Assembly: GCF_024758705.1 (NCBI RefSeq)
Contig: NZ_CP096971.1
Coordinates: 1,178,001 to 1,242,000 of the forward strand
Direction: 5' to 3'
Origin: Sphingomonas sp. SUN019
GTDB taxonomy: Bacteria > Pseudomonadota > Alphaproteobacteria > Sphingomonadales > Sphingomonadaceae
Length of the DNA stretch: 64,000 nucleotides
Numbering within the stretch: the stretch's first letter is position 1; each line of letters begins with the position of its first letter. Below the pieces are notes generated by a model. The model was not told where the DNA came from. It saw nothing but the letters and a program-made list of their open reading frames with translations, and made no database searches. Made by a program: the position numbers and the translations under genes. Of this stretch, positions 35,496-44,172 are shown piece by piece.

Positions 35496-36434
35496 TCAGA
35501 CGCCCATTGCGGCGCGCGGGTTCCCTTCCTTGCCGCCCCAAGTCGCGACAAAATCAGTCAAAGCGGAATCGTCGGCTGGAATGTCGATCATCAGCGTGAC
35601 CAGCTGATCGCCGCGACCGCCGCCCTTCTTGTGGAAACCCCTGCCCTTCAACCGCAGCGTCTTGCCCGATGTCGCGCCCTTCGGCACGTTCAGCATCACC
35701 GGTTTCTCGACCGTCGGCACCTTCACCGGTCCGCCCGTGACGGCTTCCGCCAGATTGATCGGCAGGTCGATCCGCACGTCGTCGCCGTCGCGCGTGAAGT
35801 AACGGTGCGGCTGGATTTCGATCGTCACGATCGCGTCGCCAGCGCCGCCCGGCCCTTGGTCGCCCTTGCCGCCGAGCCGCATCTGCGTCCCGTCCTCGAC
35901 GCCCGCGGGCAGTTTCAGGTCGATCGTCTTGCCGTCCGACAGCGTGATTCGCTGCGGGCTGAGCGCCGCGGCATCGATGAACGGCACACGCAGCTTGTAC
36001 GCAACGTTCGCGCCCTTCGCCGGGGGCTGGCGACGGCCGAAACCACTGGCGAAACCGCCCCCACCCGCGGCGCGACCGCCGAACAGCCCTTCGAAGATAT
36101 CCGACACGTCGGGGCTTTCCGCACCGTTGCCGAAATCGAACTGTTGTCCGCGAAAGCCGCCCGCCCCCGGCCGCGCCCCGCCCTGAAACCCGCCGCCGAA
36201 TGGCGACGCCGGATTGCCGTCGCCATCGATCTCGCCGCGATCGAAGCGCGCGCGCTTATCCTTGTCGTTCAGCAGATCGTACGCATTGGTGACGTTGCTG
36301 AACCGTTCCGACGCCTTCGGGTTGTCCTTGTTGCGATCGGGATGCAGCTCCTTGGCGAGCTTGCGATACGCCTTCTTGATGTCGGCCTCGGACGCGCCAC
36401 GCGCTACGCCTAAGGTCTGATAAGGATCGGCCAT
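35496..36434 (-). CDS. J-domain co-chaperone (CbpA-like, DnaJ C-terminal domain)
   Basis: 312 residues. The J domain occupies residues 1-67 with the essential 'HPD' in 'LAKELHPDRNKDNPKASERF'. A Gly/Phe-rich linker with 'DIFEGLFGG' follows to about 135, then the two-lobed peptide-binding domain ('VPFIDAALS'-like start, 'DLKLPAGVEDGTQMRL', 'LPINLAEAVTGG' and 'LRLKGRGFHKKGGGRGD'). There is no zinc-finger region, so it is the CbpA/DjlA-like type B class that works with DnaK. First gene of the yihY-fabI-aroC row. Confidence 0.92.
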   Translation of the reverse strand: MADPYQTLGVARGASEADIKKAYRKLAKELHPDRNKDNPKASERFSNVTNAYDLLNDKDKRARFDRGEIDGDGNPASPFGGGFQGGARPGAGGFRGQQFDFGNGAESPDVSDIFEGLFGGRAAGGGGFASGFGRRQPPAKGANVAYKLRVPFIDAAALSPQRITLSDGKTIDLKLPAGVEDGTQMRLGGKGDQGPGGAGDAIVTIEIQPHRYFTRDGDDVRIDLPINLAEAVTGGPVKVPTVEKPVMLNVPKGATSGKTLRLKGRGFHKKGGGRGDQLVTLMIDIPADDSALTDFVATWGGKEGNPRAAMGV

Positions 36435-36490
36435 CTGGTCCCCGTTGGTGTATTACCTCGCTATGTGGGGCGATCCCGCGAAAAGCGCAA

Positions 36491-37381
36491 TCAAGCAACC
36501 AGCTCTTCTTGCGGCGCGACGTCGACGCTGACGTCCATCGACTGCGCGCCAGATCCCAGCACGACGCCATCTACCGGCGCGATCTCGGCATAGTCGCGGC
36601 CGACCGCCATCACGACATGGTCGCCCGCCATCCAGATGCCGTTGGTCGGATCGAGCCCGATCCATCCGCGCACCGGCCCGCACCACAACAAGACCCACGC
36701 GTGCGTCGCATCCGCCCCCACCAGCCGCGGCTGGCCGGGCGGTGGTATGGTGCGGATGTAGCCCGAGGCATAGGCCGCGGGCAGCCCGGCCGCGCGCAGC
36801 CCCGAAATCATGATCTGCGCGAAGTCCTGACACACTCCGCGACGCTGCGCGAAGGCCTCGTGCGGCGGCGTGTCGACCAGCGTCGCGGCGGCGTCGAACT
36901 CGAATTCGTCCTGAATCCGCCGCGCCAGCGCGATCCCCGCCTCCAGCGCGGGCCGGCCGGGATCGAGATCGCTCGCGCACCATGCCGCGATATCGCGATC
37001 GAGCGGGATCAGCGGCGACGGAAACAGGTAACTCGCCGGTCCCGCCGCCGACAGATCGCGGCTGTCCCGCGCCAGCGCCGCAACCTCACCCAGCGTCGGA
37101 TCATCCGCCGCAGGCACCGGCACCAGCCGGTCGACCGCCACACGCGCGATACTCTCGATCGTCAGCCGCCGCACCGGTTCGTCGATCACCAGCCGCGTGA
37201 CGTTCGCCAGCCCCGCCTCGGCGTGCGCAGGCGACAGCCGGCCCGACGGCGTGACCTGCAACTCATACGTCTCCAGCCGCTGTCCCGGCCAGTCGATCGG
37301 CTTCAGCCGCAGGTTGCAGCGCGCAAACTTCACCTGCGCGCCGTAATCGAAGCGGGTCACATGGACGATATCGTAGATCAC
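36491..37381 (-). CDS. Transglutaminase-like domain protein
   Basis: 296 residues. N-terminal domain ('YDIVHVTRFDYGAQVKFARC', residues 2-80) is the bacterial transglutaminase N-terminal region. The catalytic Cys-His-Asp triad is seen in 'QRRGVCQDFAQIMISGLRAA', 'GADATHAWVLLW' and 'GWIGLDPTNG'. These enzymes are often paired with permuted ATP-grasp and alpha-E proteins, as here, and are thought to act on a peptide modification whose substrate is unknown. Its ATG overlaps the stop of the ATP-grasp gene by four bases, so it is the second gene. Confidence 0.88.
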   Translation of the reverse strand: MIYDIVHVTRFDYGAQVKFARCNLRLKPIDWPGQRLETYELQVTPSGRLSPAHAEAGLANVTRLVIDEPVRRLTIESIARVAVDRLVPVPAADDPTLGEVAALARDSRDLSAAGPASYLFPSPLIPLDRDIAAWCASDLDPGRPALEAGIALARRIQDEFEFDAAATLVDTPPHEAFAQRRGVCQDFAQIMISGLRAAGLPAAYASGYIRTIPPPGQPRLVGADATHAWVLLWCGPVRGWIGLDPTNGIWMAGDHVVMAVGRDYAEIAPVDGVVLGSGAQSMDVSVDVAPQEELVA

Positions 37382-39855
37382 GCCAGCGTAAGGCCCCCGG
37401 CCCGAAGCGGCTCCGCGCCCTGCAGGAAGTACCGCCGCGCCACCGCATCGGACACGCGCCCCAGCCGCCGCTCCACATCGTTCAGCGTTTCCACGTCCAG
37501 CGTCGTGGCGGTCGCCACCGAAACGCGCGCGGTCAATTGCGTCGCCTCTTCCTGCTGTGGCTCGGCCATGCCGTCATCCTCCAGCACCGGCAACGCCTTC
37601 AGATGCTCGCAGATCGCCTCGACCTGAAACGCCAGCGCGCGCGGATTGCCCGGATCGAGCGCCACCAGATCCACCACCGGCACGCGCGCGATTCCGGTCA
37701 GATAGCGCTGCCGATAGCTGATCTGGCTGTCCCCCAGGTCAAGCAACGTCGACAGATCGTCGAGCGACGCGCCGGGCAGCCCGAACGCGCGCGTCGCCCG
37801 CGTGATCGCCGCCGCGCGCTCGATCCGCCGCCCGAGATCGTGGAACCGCCACGCCGCGGTCCGCCCCATATGCTCGCCCGACAGCCCGGCGATCGCGGCA
37901 TAGCGGCGCTGCAGCGTGCCGGCGCGATCGAGCATCCCGCGCTGCGTCGGAAACGGCGCGTCGAGCAGGCGGATCATGTCCGCCGACAACCGGTCGCGCG
38001 ACCCCTCGCCGATTGCCTGCGCATGGCGGTTCATCATCGCGACCGACTGCCACCCGCCATCGACCGCCTCCATCGCGGTGCGCGCGAACTGCGCCAGATC
38101 GCTCCGCCGCAACCCCGCAGGCGCCGGCGCGGCGCCCGATGCGACGATAAGCCCGACCAGCTTGCCGACCGTCTCCGGCCCCAGCGCCGCCCCGCCGTCG
38201 GCGTCGATCGAATTGCCCAGCATCACGCGGATCGCCGCCAGCAACGCCTCGCCGCGCTCCAGATAGCGCCCCAACCAGAAGAAATTGTCCGCCACCCGGC
38301 TCGGCAACGTCCCCGGATTGCGCCGCACATGATGCGAATCGGGCGCGGGCAGCAGCGAGACCGGCACGACCGGTTCCGCGCCGTGAATGCATACATCGGC
38401 GGACCAATTGCCCTCCCCCATAACCGCCGCGCGCGGATCGGGATGTTCGCCGATCCGCGCGAAGCCGCCCGGCAGCACGGTCCATTCGCCATCAGGACCG
38501 CGCGCCGCGAACACGCGCAGGGTGAACGGCCGCGCGACCAATGCGTCGCCCGCGACGACCGGCATCGTCGACAGCCGGACGATCTCCTGCCCGACATAAT
38601 CCTGCGGTCGCCGCGCGATATCGGCCAGCAACCTCGCGCGTTGTTCGAGCGACAACTCCGCCCCCGCGACCGAAGCATCCCCCGGCAGCCCCAACGTCGC
38701 AGCCCCGAACGCGCTGCCGATCAGCAGGTGGTCGAACTCCTCCACCACCCGCTCGCGCTCACGCTTCCCACCGCACCACCACGTCGCAATGTTCGGCAGA
38801 TGCAGGTCATCGCCGGTCAGCCGCGTCGCCAGTCCCGGCAGGAACGCGTTCCACGCCGGCGCCTCCAGCACGCCCGCGCCGGGCGCATTGGCCAGCAGGA
38901 CGTTCCCCTCGGCATAGGCGTCGATCAGCCCCGGCACCCCGATCTGCGAATGTGTGTCGAACGCCAGCGGGTCGAGCAATCGCGGATCGAGCCGCCGCCA
39001 CAACGCGTCGATCCGCTTCAGCCCGCCGATCGTGCGGACATAGACGCGGTCCTCCAGCGCGGCGAGATCGGCCCCCTCGACCAGCAGCAGCCCGAGATAG
39101 CGCGCCAGATGCGCCTGTTCGGCATAGCTCGGGTTGTACCGCCCCGGCGTCAGCAACCCGATCCGCGGATCGCTGCGGCGGCACAGCGCGGCCAGCCCGT
39201 CGCGAAACGACGCGAAAAACGGCGCATGGCGCGCCACCGACAGCCGTTCCTGCAATCCGCCCATCGTGCGGTTCACCGCCAGCCGGTTCTCCAGCGCATA
39301 GCCCGCCCCCGACGGCGCGCGCAGATGATCCGCCAGCACGCGCCATTCGCCGGTCGGCCCGCGCCCCAGGTCGACCGCGACGAAATGCAGATGCTTGCCC
39401 CCCGGCGGCTCCAGCCCGACCAGCGGTCGCAGGAAGAACGGGCTGCCCGTCACCAGCGCAGCGGGGACCAAGCCACGCGATACCAACGTCGCCGGGCCAT
39501 ACAGATCGGCGACGATCGTCTCGAACAATTCCGCGCGCTGGACAATGCCGCGCGCGATCCCGTCCCATTCGTCTGCCGCGATCAGCAGCGGGACGGGCGA
39601 CAACGGCCACGGCCGCTCATCCGCCTCGCCGATGATGCGGAACCCTGTCCCGATGTCCGCGGCGTGCCGCTGCGCGCGCTCGCGCGCATGGCCCAAATCG
39701 TCGCCGACCTCCGCCGACAGCTCCTCGAACATCGCCGTCCACGCGGGGTCGGCATCGGCGCACAGCACGTCGCCGCCGGTCGAATGCGCGCAATAATCGT
39801 CGATCCAGCGCCGGGCGTGGGTTGCGGCATCGAAAAGGACCGGCTGCGTCGCCAA
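37378..39855 (-). CDS. Circularly permuted ATP-grasp fused to alpha-E domain
   Basis: 825 residues made of two families usually encoded separately. Residues ~20-480 are a circularly permuted type 2 ATP-grasp (DUF404/DUF407 region): 'GIVQRAELFETIVADLYGP', 'GKHLHFVAVDLGRGP' and 'LTPGRYNPSYAEQAHLARYL'. The C-terminal ~310 residues are the alpha-E (DUF403) all-helical domain, beginning 'LPSRVADNFFWLGRYLERGE'. ATP-grasp enzymes make amide or thioester bonds, so with the coupled transglutaminase it probably adds and removes, or cross-links, a peptide tag. The fusion supports physical cooperation of the two parts. Confidence 0.88.
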   Translation of the reverse strand: MATQPVLFDAATHARRWIDDYCAHSTGGDVLCADADPAWTAMFEELSAEVGDDLGHARERAQRHAADIGTGFRIIGEADERPWPLSPVPLLIAADEWDGIARGIVQRAELFETIVADLYGPATLVSRGLVPAALVTGSPFFLRPLVGLEPPGGKHLHFVAVDLGRGPTGEWRVLADHLRAPSGAGYALENRLAVNRTMGGLQERLSVARHAPFFASFRDGLAALCRRSDPRIGLLTPGRYNPSYAEQAHLARYLGLLLVEGADLAALEDRVYVRTIGGLKRIDALWRRLDPRLLDPLAFDTHSQIGVPGLIDAYAEGNVLLANAPGAGVLEAPAWNAFLPGLATRLTGDDLHLPNIATWWCGGKRERERVVEEFDHLLIGSAFGAATLGLPGDASVAGAELSLEQRARLLADIARRPQDYVGQEIVRLSTMPVVAGDALVARPFTLRVFAARGPDGEWTVLPGGFARIGEHPDPRAAVMGEGNWSADVCIHGAEPVVPVSLLPAPDSHHVRRNPGTLPSRVADNFFWLGRYLERGEALLAAIRVMLGNSIDADGGAALGPETVGKLVGLIVASGAAPAPAGLRRSDLAQFARTAMEAVDGGWQSVAMMNRHAQAIGEGSRDRLSADMIRLLDAPFPTQRGMLDRAGTLQRRYAAIAGLSGEHMGRTAAWRFHDLGRRIERAAAITRATRAFGLPGASLDDLSTLLDLGDSQISYRQRYLTGIARVPVVDLVALDPGNPRALAFQVEAICEHLKALPVLEDDGMAEPQQEEATQLTARVSVATATTLDVETLNDVERRLGRVSDAVARRYFLQGAEPLRAGGLTLA

Positions 39856-39926
39856 GCGCCGACTCCCCTGTCGTGGCGTGCTGCGCGGACCCTAGACATG
39901 CGATGCTGGGGTGCAACATGAAACTT

Positions 39927-40018
39927 CCCGTCATCCCCGCGAAAGCGGGGATCCATCACCGGTGCGTCGGTCCGGGCACGTGGGGGAGATGGGTTCCCGC
40001 TTTCGCGGGAATGACGGG
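39927..40018. repeat. Family C paired inverted repeat
   Basis: Left arm 'cccgtcatccccgcgaaagc', right arm 'gctttcgcgggaatgacggg', with 'ggatccatc' and 'gatgggttccc' inside. Placed between ligD and the ATP-grasp gene; both are minus-strand genes, so it lies 3' of neither convergent pair but upstream of the ATP-grasp start and downstream end of ligD. Confidence 0.88.
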
Positions 40019-40022
40019 TGCT

Positions 40023-42512
40023 TCACAAATCCGGCAACACCTGATCCGCCACACCCCATCCCGCCAGCGCCCGCCCGTTCGCCCGCTCGATCAGTTCCGC
40101 CGCATTCCTTACGCCCCAGCGCGCCGCAGTACCGATGTCGCGCAATTCGCTCCACGACACCGGTGCCGCGACCGGCGCGTTCTCCCGCGCGCGCGCCGAA
40201 TAGGGCAGGATCGCGGTCGACCCGCGCTGATTGCGCAGCCAGTCGATGAAGATCCGCCCCTTGCGCTTCGCCTTCGACATCGTCGCGACGAACCGCTCGG
40301 GCTCGGCTTGCGCTAACGCCTGTGCAAAGCGATCCGCGAAATCCTTCACCGCGGGCCATTTTGCATCCGGCCGCAGCGGCACGACGACGTGCACGCCCTT
40401 GCCCCCCGACAGCATCGGAAAGCTCGTCAGCCCCAGTTCGGCCAGCTGGTTCTTCAGATGCTCCGCCGCTTTCTTGGTATCGCCGAAATCCAGCCCCTCA
40501 TCGGGATCGAGATCGAACACCAGCCGGTCGGGCTGCTCCAGCGTCGCCACCGGCGATCCCCAGCCGTGGAACTCGATTGTCCCCATCTGCACGCACGCAA
40601 CCAGCCCGTCGGCGCTGTCGACGTACAGATAATCCTCGGTCGACCCGTCCTTCTCGCGGATCGGCACCTTGTGGACGTGCTCGCCGAACGATCCCGCGTC
40701 ATGTTTCTGGAAAAAGCACTGCTTTCCCCGCCCCTGCGGACAGCGCACCAGGCTGACCGGGCGGTTCGCGGTCCACGGCAACATGATCGCCGCCACCTGT
40801 GCGTAGTAGTCGGCCAGATCGCCCTTCGTCGTCTTCCCCTCGGGAAAGATCACGCGGTCGCGGTTGCTGATCTTTACGCTCGTCGCCGGCGCATCGACCG
40901 CGACCGGCGTTTCGACCACGACTTCCTCGGCGGGCTTGTCGCCGCGCAGCCCGAGGAAACTCGAATGCCGCAGCACGCCGTCGGGTGTCGTCTCGGCAAA
41001 GGCGATTTCGGCGACCAGCTTCGGCGTCACCCATTTCGCCCCCCGCACCGCCACGCGTGGAGCCTCGACGGTCGGCGTCTTCCTCGCCAACCGGTCGAGC
41101 TGCCCGCGTAGTTCCTCCATCCGATCGGCGGTAAAGCCCGCCCCGACCTTCCCCGCATAGCGCAGCTTGCCGTCATCGTTCACGCCCAGCAGCAGCGATT
41201 TGAACCCGCCCCTTTTCTCCGAGGGCAGCCACCCGACGATCACGAATTCCTGCCGCCGCGTGCATTTGATCTTCAGCCAGTTCTTCGTCCGCTTTCCCGC
41301 ATAGGCCGCATCGGCGCGCTTCGAGACGACGCCCTCATATCCCTCACGGCACATCGTCTCGAACAATTGCTCGCCCGCGCCGACGATATGCTCGGCAAAC
41401 TGCAGGCGATCGGAGTCCGGGATCAGCGGACGCAGCCGCTCCTTGCGCTGGACGTTTGGCAGCTTCGTCAGGTCTTCGCCATCGAGGGTCAGCAGGTCGA
41501 ACGCGAAAAACGTCATGTCCCCCGCGGTCGATATCGCATCCTTCAAGGTCGAGAAATCGGGCCGCCCATCCTTGTACGCGACGATCTCGCCATCGATCAG
41601 CGCGGTGGTTACGGGAAGCGCCGCGGCGGCCTTTGCAATGGCGGCGAACTTGTCAGTCCAGTCGAGGCCAGTGCGGGTGAACACCGTTGCCTTGCCACCG
41701 TCGATCGCGATTAGCGCGCGATAGCCGTCATACTTCACTTCATGCAGCCACTCCGAACCAGTCGGGACCGCGTCTACGAGGGTGCAGAGTTGAAGAGCGG
41801 AAAACGAAGGAACCGCGTCATTCCCGCGAACGCGGGAACCCATCTCCGGCGCGCGCAGCTTTGACTGGGCTCTGACGATGGGCCCCCGCTTGCGCGGGGG
41901 TGACGGCTTTTTGGCAGGGCTTTTCGCGCTCGCCCCCTTACCTTCAGCAATCTCCAGCATCGTCCGCCCGGTCGCCACACTCGTCAGCGCCGTCTCCACC
42001 AGCACATCCGTACCCCCCGCCGCCGCATCGTCGATCTTCCTGAGCAACCAGTTCTCGCGCGTCTCCTTGCCCCGCGGTTTCAGCCGGATCAGCAACCACT
42101 CCCCCTTCATCCGCTCGCCATCCAGCACGAAGTGCAGATGCCCCTTATCCAGATCCTTCGCGCTTTTTCCCGCGATCGGCGACCACGTACCTCGGTCCCA
42201 CAGCATCACCGTCCCACCGCCGTATTCTTGTGGAGGAATCGTCCCCTCGAACGTCGCATACGAAAGCGGATGATCCTCGGTCCGCACCGCCAGCCGCTTT
42301 TCGCCCGGATCGAGGCTCGGCCCGCGCGTGACGGCCCAACTTTTCAGCACGCCGTCCAGTTCCAGCCGCAAATCCCAATGCAGCCGCGTCGCGTCGTGCT
42401 TCTGCACCATGAAGGAATTGCCATTCCCCGGCGCGAGCGTGCCCGCTGGTTCGGCGGTCTTCGCGAAATCGCGCTTGGCGTTGTACGCGGCGAGCGGGTC
42501 GCGGATAGCCAC
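40023..42512 (-). CDS. ligD: DNA ligase D with repeat-encoded interdomain linker
   Basis: Multi-domain enzyme of bacterial non-homologous end joining, 829 residues. Order: 3'-phosphoesterase (about residues 30-190; 'FMVQKHDATRLHWDLRLE', 'AVTRGPSLDP', 'VMLWDRGTW'), ATP-dependent ligase (about 240-520; active Lys260 in 'VKYDGYRALI'), and primase-polymerase (about 545-829; 'FDLDPDEGLDF', 'LSGGKGVHV'). Residues ~203-233, between the first two domains, are translated from a family C repeat (41816-41906) without breaking the frame. Ku is encoded directly upstream. Confidence 0.95.
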   Translation of the reverse strand: MAIRDPLAAYNAKRDFAKTAEPAGTLAPGNGNSFMVQKHDATRLHWDLRLELDGVLKSWAVTRGPSLDPGEKRLAVRTEDHPLSYATFEGTIPPQEYGGGTVMLWDRGTWSPIAGKSAKDLDKGHLHFVLDGERMKGEWLLIRLKPRGKETRENWLLRKIDDAAAGGTDVLVETALTSVATGRTMLEIAEGKGASAKSPAKKPSPPRKRGPIVRAQSKLRAPEMGSRVRGNDAVPSFSALQLCTLVDAVPTGSEWLHEVKYDGYRALIAIDGGKATVFTRTGLDWTDKFAAIAKAAAALPVTTALIDGEIVAYKDGRPDFSTLKDAISTAGDMTFFAFDLLTLDGEDLTKLPNVQRKERLRPLIPDSDRLQFAEHIVGAGEQLFETMCREGYEGVVSKRADAAYAGKRTKNWLKIKCTRRQEFVIVGWLPSEKRGGFKSLLLGVNDDGKLRYAGKVGAGFTADRMEELRGQLDRLARKTPTVEAPRVAVRGAKWVTPKLVAEIAFAETTPDGVLRHSSFLGLRGDKPAEEVVVETPVAVDAPATSVKISNRDRVIFPEGKTTKGDLADYYAQVAAIMLPWTANRPVSLVRCPQGRGKQCFFQKHDAGSFGEHVHKVPIREKDGSTEDYLYVDSADGLVACVQMGTIEFHGWGSPVATLEQPDRLVFDLDPDEGLDFGDTKKAAEHLKNQLAELGLTSFPMLSGGKGVHVVVPLRPDAKWPAVKDFADRFAQALAQAEPERFVATMSKAKRKGRIFIDWLRNQRGSTAILPYSARARENAPVAAPVSWSELRDIGTAARWGVRNAAELIERANGRALAGWGVADQVLPDL
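41816..41906. repeat. Family C repeat inserted in ligD
   Basis: Arms 'cgtcattcccgcgaacgcgg' and 'cccgcttgcgcgggggtgac' face each other around 'aacccatctcc'. It has the same layout as intergenic copies at 39927-40018 and 42521-42610 that flank the same gene, but lies inside coding sequence, in frame, in the linker between phosphoesterase and ligase domains. Confidence 0.88.
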
Positions 42513-42520
42513 CTAACCCG

Positions 42521-42610
42521 CCGTCATCCCCGCAAAAGCGGGGACCCATCGCCAGCAACATGCCAGGCGGAACGTGCTGGAGATGGGTTCCCGCGTTCGC
42601 GGGAATGACC
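42521..42610. repeat. Family C paired inverted repeat between ku and ligD
   Basis: Arms 'ccgtcatccccgcaaaagcg' and 'cgcgttcgcgggaatgaccg', inner 'ggacccatcgcc' and 'ggagatgggttccc'. Fills the 106-base gap between ku and ligD. Confidence 0.88.
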
Positions 42611-42618
42611 GATGTGGT

Positions 42619-43506
42619 TCACGCACGCTTCTTCGCCGCAGGTTTCTTCGCCGCCACCGCCTTCTTCGCCGCCACCGCCTTCTTCGCCGGAGCCTTCGCC
42701 GCAGCTCCCCGCCCGCCCTTCTCCATCGACTTCTTCAGCGCCGCCATCAAATCGACCACGTTCGACCCAGACCGCCCCCCGCCATCATCCTTGTCGTCGA
42801 TGATCTTCCGGTTCGTCTTCGACTTCCGCTTGCGCTCGATCAGCCCCTTCAGCGCATCGACATAGCGATCGTGGAACTCCGCCGGATCGAACTTCGCGGT
42901 CTTCTTCGCGATCAACGCCTCGGCCAGGTCGAGCAATTCGCCGTCGGGCTTCGCATCGGGAATATCGCGGAAATACCCCTGCGCCTTGTGCACCTCGTCG
43001 GCGTAGCGCAGCGTCTCCAGCACCATCCCGCGCCCACACGGCTTCAGGCTGACGACATACTCCCGCCCGCGCATCGCGAGCTGCCCCAGCCCCACCTTCT
43101 TCGTCCGCTTCAACGCCTCGCGCAGCACGATGAACGCTTCCTCCGCCAGATCGTCGGCGGGAACCACGAAATAGGGCTTTTCGTAATACAGCACGTCGAT
43201 CTCGTCGGCGTCGACGAACTGCGTCAGCTCCAGCGTCTTCTTCGATTCCAGCTTCACCGCGTCGATCTCATCCTGATCCAGCAGGACATATTCGCCCTTC
43301 TCGACCTGATATCCCTTCATGATCTCGTCAGTGTCGATCGGGCCGATGCCGGTCACGACCTTTTCGTAACTGATCGGCTTGCCACTCGGCTCATGAATCT
43401 GCCGGAACGATATGCTCGCGCCCGACCGTGTCGCGGAATAGATTTCGACCGGGATCGAGACGAGCGCGAGCCGTATCTGGCCCTGCCAATAAGCGCGTGC
43501 AGCCAT
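42619..43506 (-). CDS. ku: Ku protein of non-homologous end joining
   Basis: Homodimeric DNA-end-binding ring that recruits LigD. 295 residues from ATG 43506. The core has 'YWQGQIRLALVSIPVEIYSA', 'SISFRQIHEPSGKPISYEKV', 'EYVLLDQDEID' and 'RAxK'-like 'FIVLREALKRTKKVGLGQLA'. The C-terminal ~45 residues are a Lys/Ala tail with AKKAVAAKK repeats, known in Ku proteins to slide on or contact DNA. The adjacent upstream ATG would add a short non-conserved lead. ligD follows in the same direction. Confidence 0.95.
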   Translation of the reverse strand: MAARAYWQGQIRLALVSIPVEIYSATRSGASISFRQIHEPSGKPISYEKVVTGIGPIDTDEIMKGYQVEKGEYVLLDQDEIDAVKLESKKTLELTQFVDADEIDVLYYEKPYFVVPADDLAEEAFIVLREALKRTKKVGLGQLAMRGREYVVSLKPCGRGMVLETLRYADEVHKAQGYFRDIPDAKPDGELLDLAEALIAKKTAKFDPAEFHDRYVDALKGLIERKRKSKTNRKIIDDKDDGGGRSGSNVVDLMAALKKSMEKGGRGAAAKAPAKKAVAAKKAVAAKKPAAKKRA

Positions 43507-43570
43507 CGTGCATTGTCCCCGACCGTTACGAAGCCGATTCAATCCCCCGCGCGACGAGTCGTTCCGGCGA

Positions 43571-43861
43571 TCAGAATCCCATCACATCGATGTCGCGCGC
43601 GCCGTGGACGATAGCGAGTATCTTCACGACATCGTCGGCCACATCATAAAGGATCGCGTAGGAGCCGTGATTGCACCGCCGCGTAGTAAGTCCGAAGCGG
43701 GGAATTGGCGGATAAGCCAACGGGAAATCCATCAGATTTTGGCAAGCGGCGGTCAATTCCTCGATGAAGGTGATCGCACGTTCAGGATTATCCTGCGCGA
43801 TCCAGTCGCCAATCTCGCGCAGATCATCGGCAACACGTGGCGCAAAGGTCAGCGCGGCCAA
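43571..43861 (-). CDS. parE: ParE/RelE-family toxin
   Basis: 96-residue small toxin with 'LTFAPRVADDLREIGDWIAQ' at the N-terminus, then 'RCNHGSYAILYDVADDVVKI' and 'AIVHGARDI'. The 'R.F.......Y.I.Y......V.I..V.HG.RD' pattern is ParE, which poisons DNA gyrase, or a close RelE-type relative that cleaves mRNA; the choice is from pattern only. It overlaps the antitoxin stop by 13 bases, a typical operon order with antitoxin first. Confidence 0.85.
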   Translation of the reverse strand: MAALTFAPRVADDLREIGDWIAQDNPERAITFIEELTAACQNLMDFPLAYPPIPRFGLTTRRCNHGSYAILYDVADDVVKILAIVHGARDIDVMGF

Positions 43862-44100
43862 TTACGATACCGCTCACGGAGCGGCTCGAACACCTCATCC
43901 AACGTCAGCCCTTCTCCCCGCGCGATTTCCGCGCGACCCTCATCGACCTTGGCTTCGACCATCGCCAACCAGTCTTCTCGTTCACGAACGAGGCGCAGAC
44001 CTTCGGAAACAACCGCCTCGCGAGAGGAGTAGCGGCCGGATTCGACCATCTGGTCGATCCCTGCTTCGTCTTCAGGCTTCAGTTTCAGACTTCGGGACAT
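43849..44100 (-). CDS. parD: ParD-family antitoxin
   Basis: 83 residues from ATG 44100. 'GIDQMVESGRYSSREAVVSE' and 'GLRLVREREDW' form the ribbon-helix-helix-like DNA-binding N-terminal part of ParD/CC2985-type antitoxins; the acidic C-terminal half ('KVDEGRAEIARGEGLTLDEV') binds the toxin. Likely autorepresses the pair from the 72-base gap shared with divergent pdxH. The longer frame upstream is antisense to pdxH and is not real. Confidence 0.86.
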   Translation of the reverse strand: MSRSLKLKPEDEAGIDQMVESGRYSSREAVVSEGLRLVREREDWLAMVEAKVDEGRAEIARGEGLTLDEVFEPLRERYRNWPR

Positions 44101-44172
44101 AGCTGCTCCTGCACTGAATATGGCTCCATCGGCACACAGGATCAATCGTGGATACAGGCTGCCGAATTCGAT

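Noticed and set aside
37537..39921. Plus-strand open frame of 794 codons
   Set aside because: Antisense to the ATP-grasp/alpha-E gene; Arg/Gln/Pro-rich composition caused by GC-rich codon structure, with no domain.
42619..44100. ku, ligD and parDE as part of a mobile island
   Set aside because: No integrase, transposase or attachment-site remnant beside them, and composition looks like neighbours.
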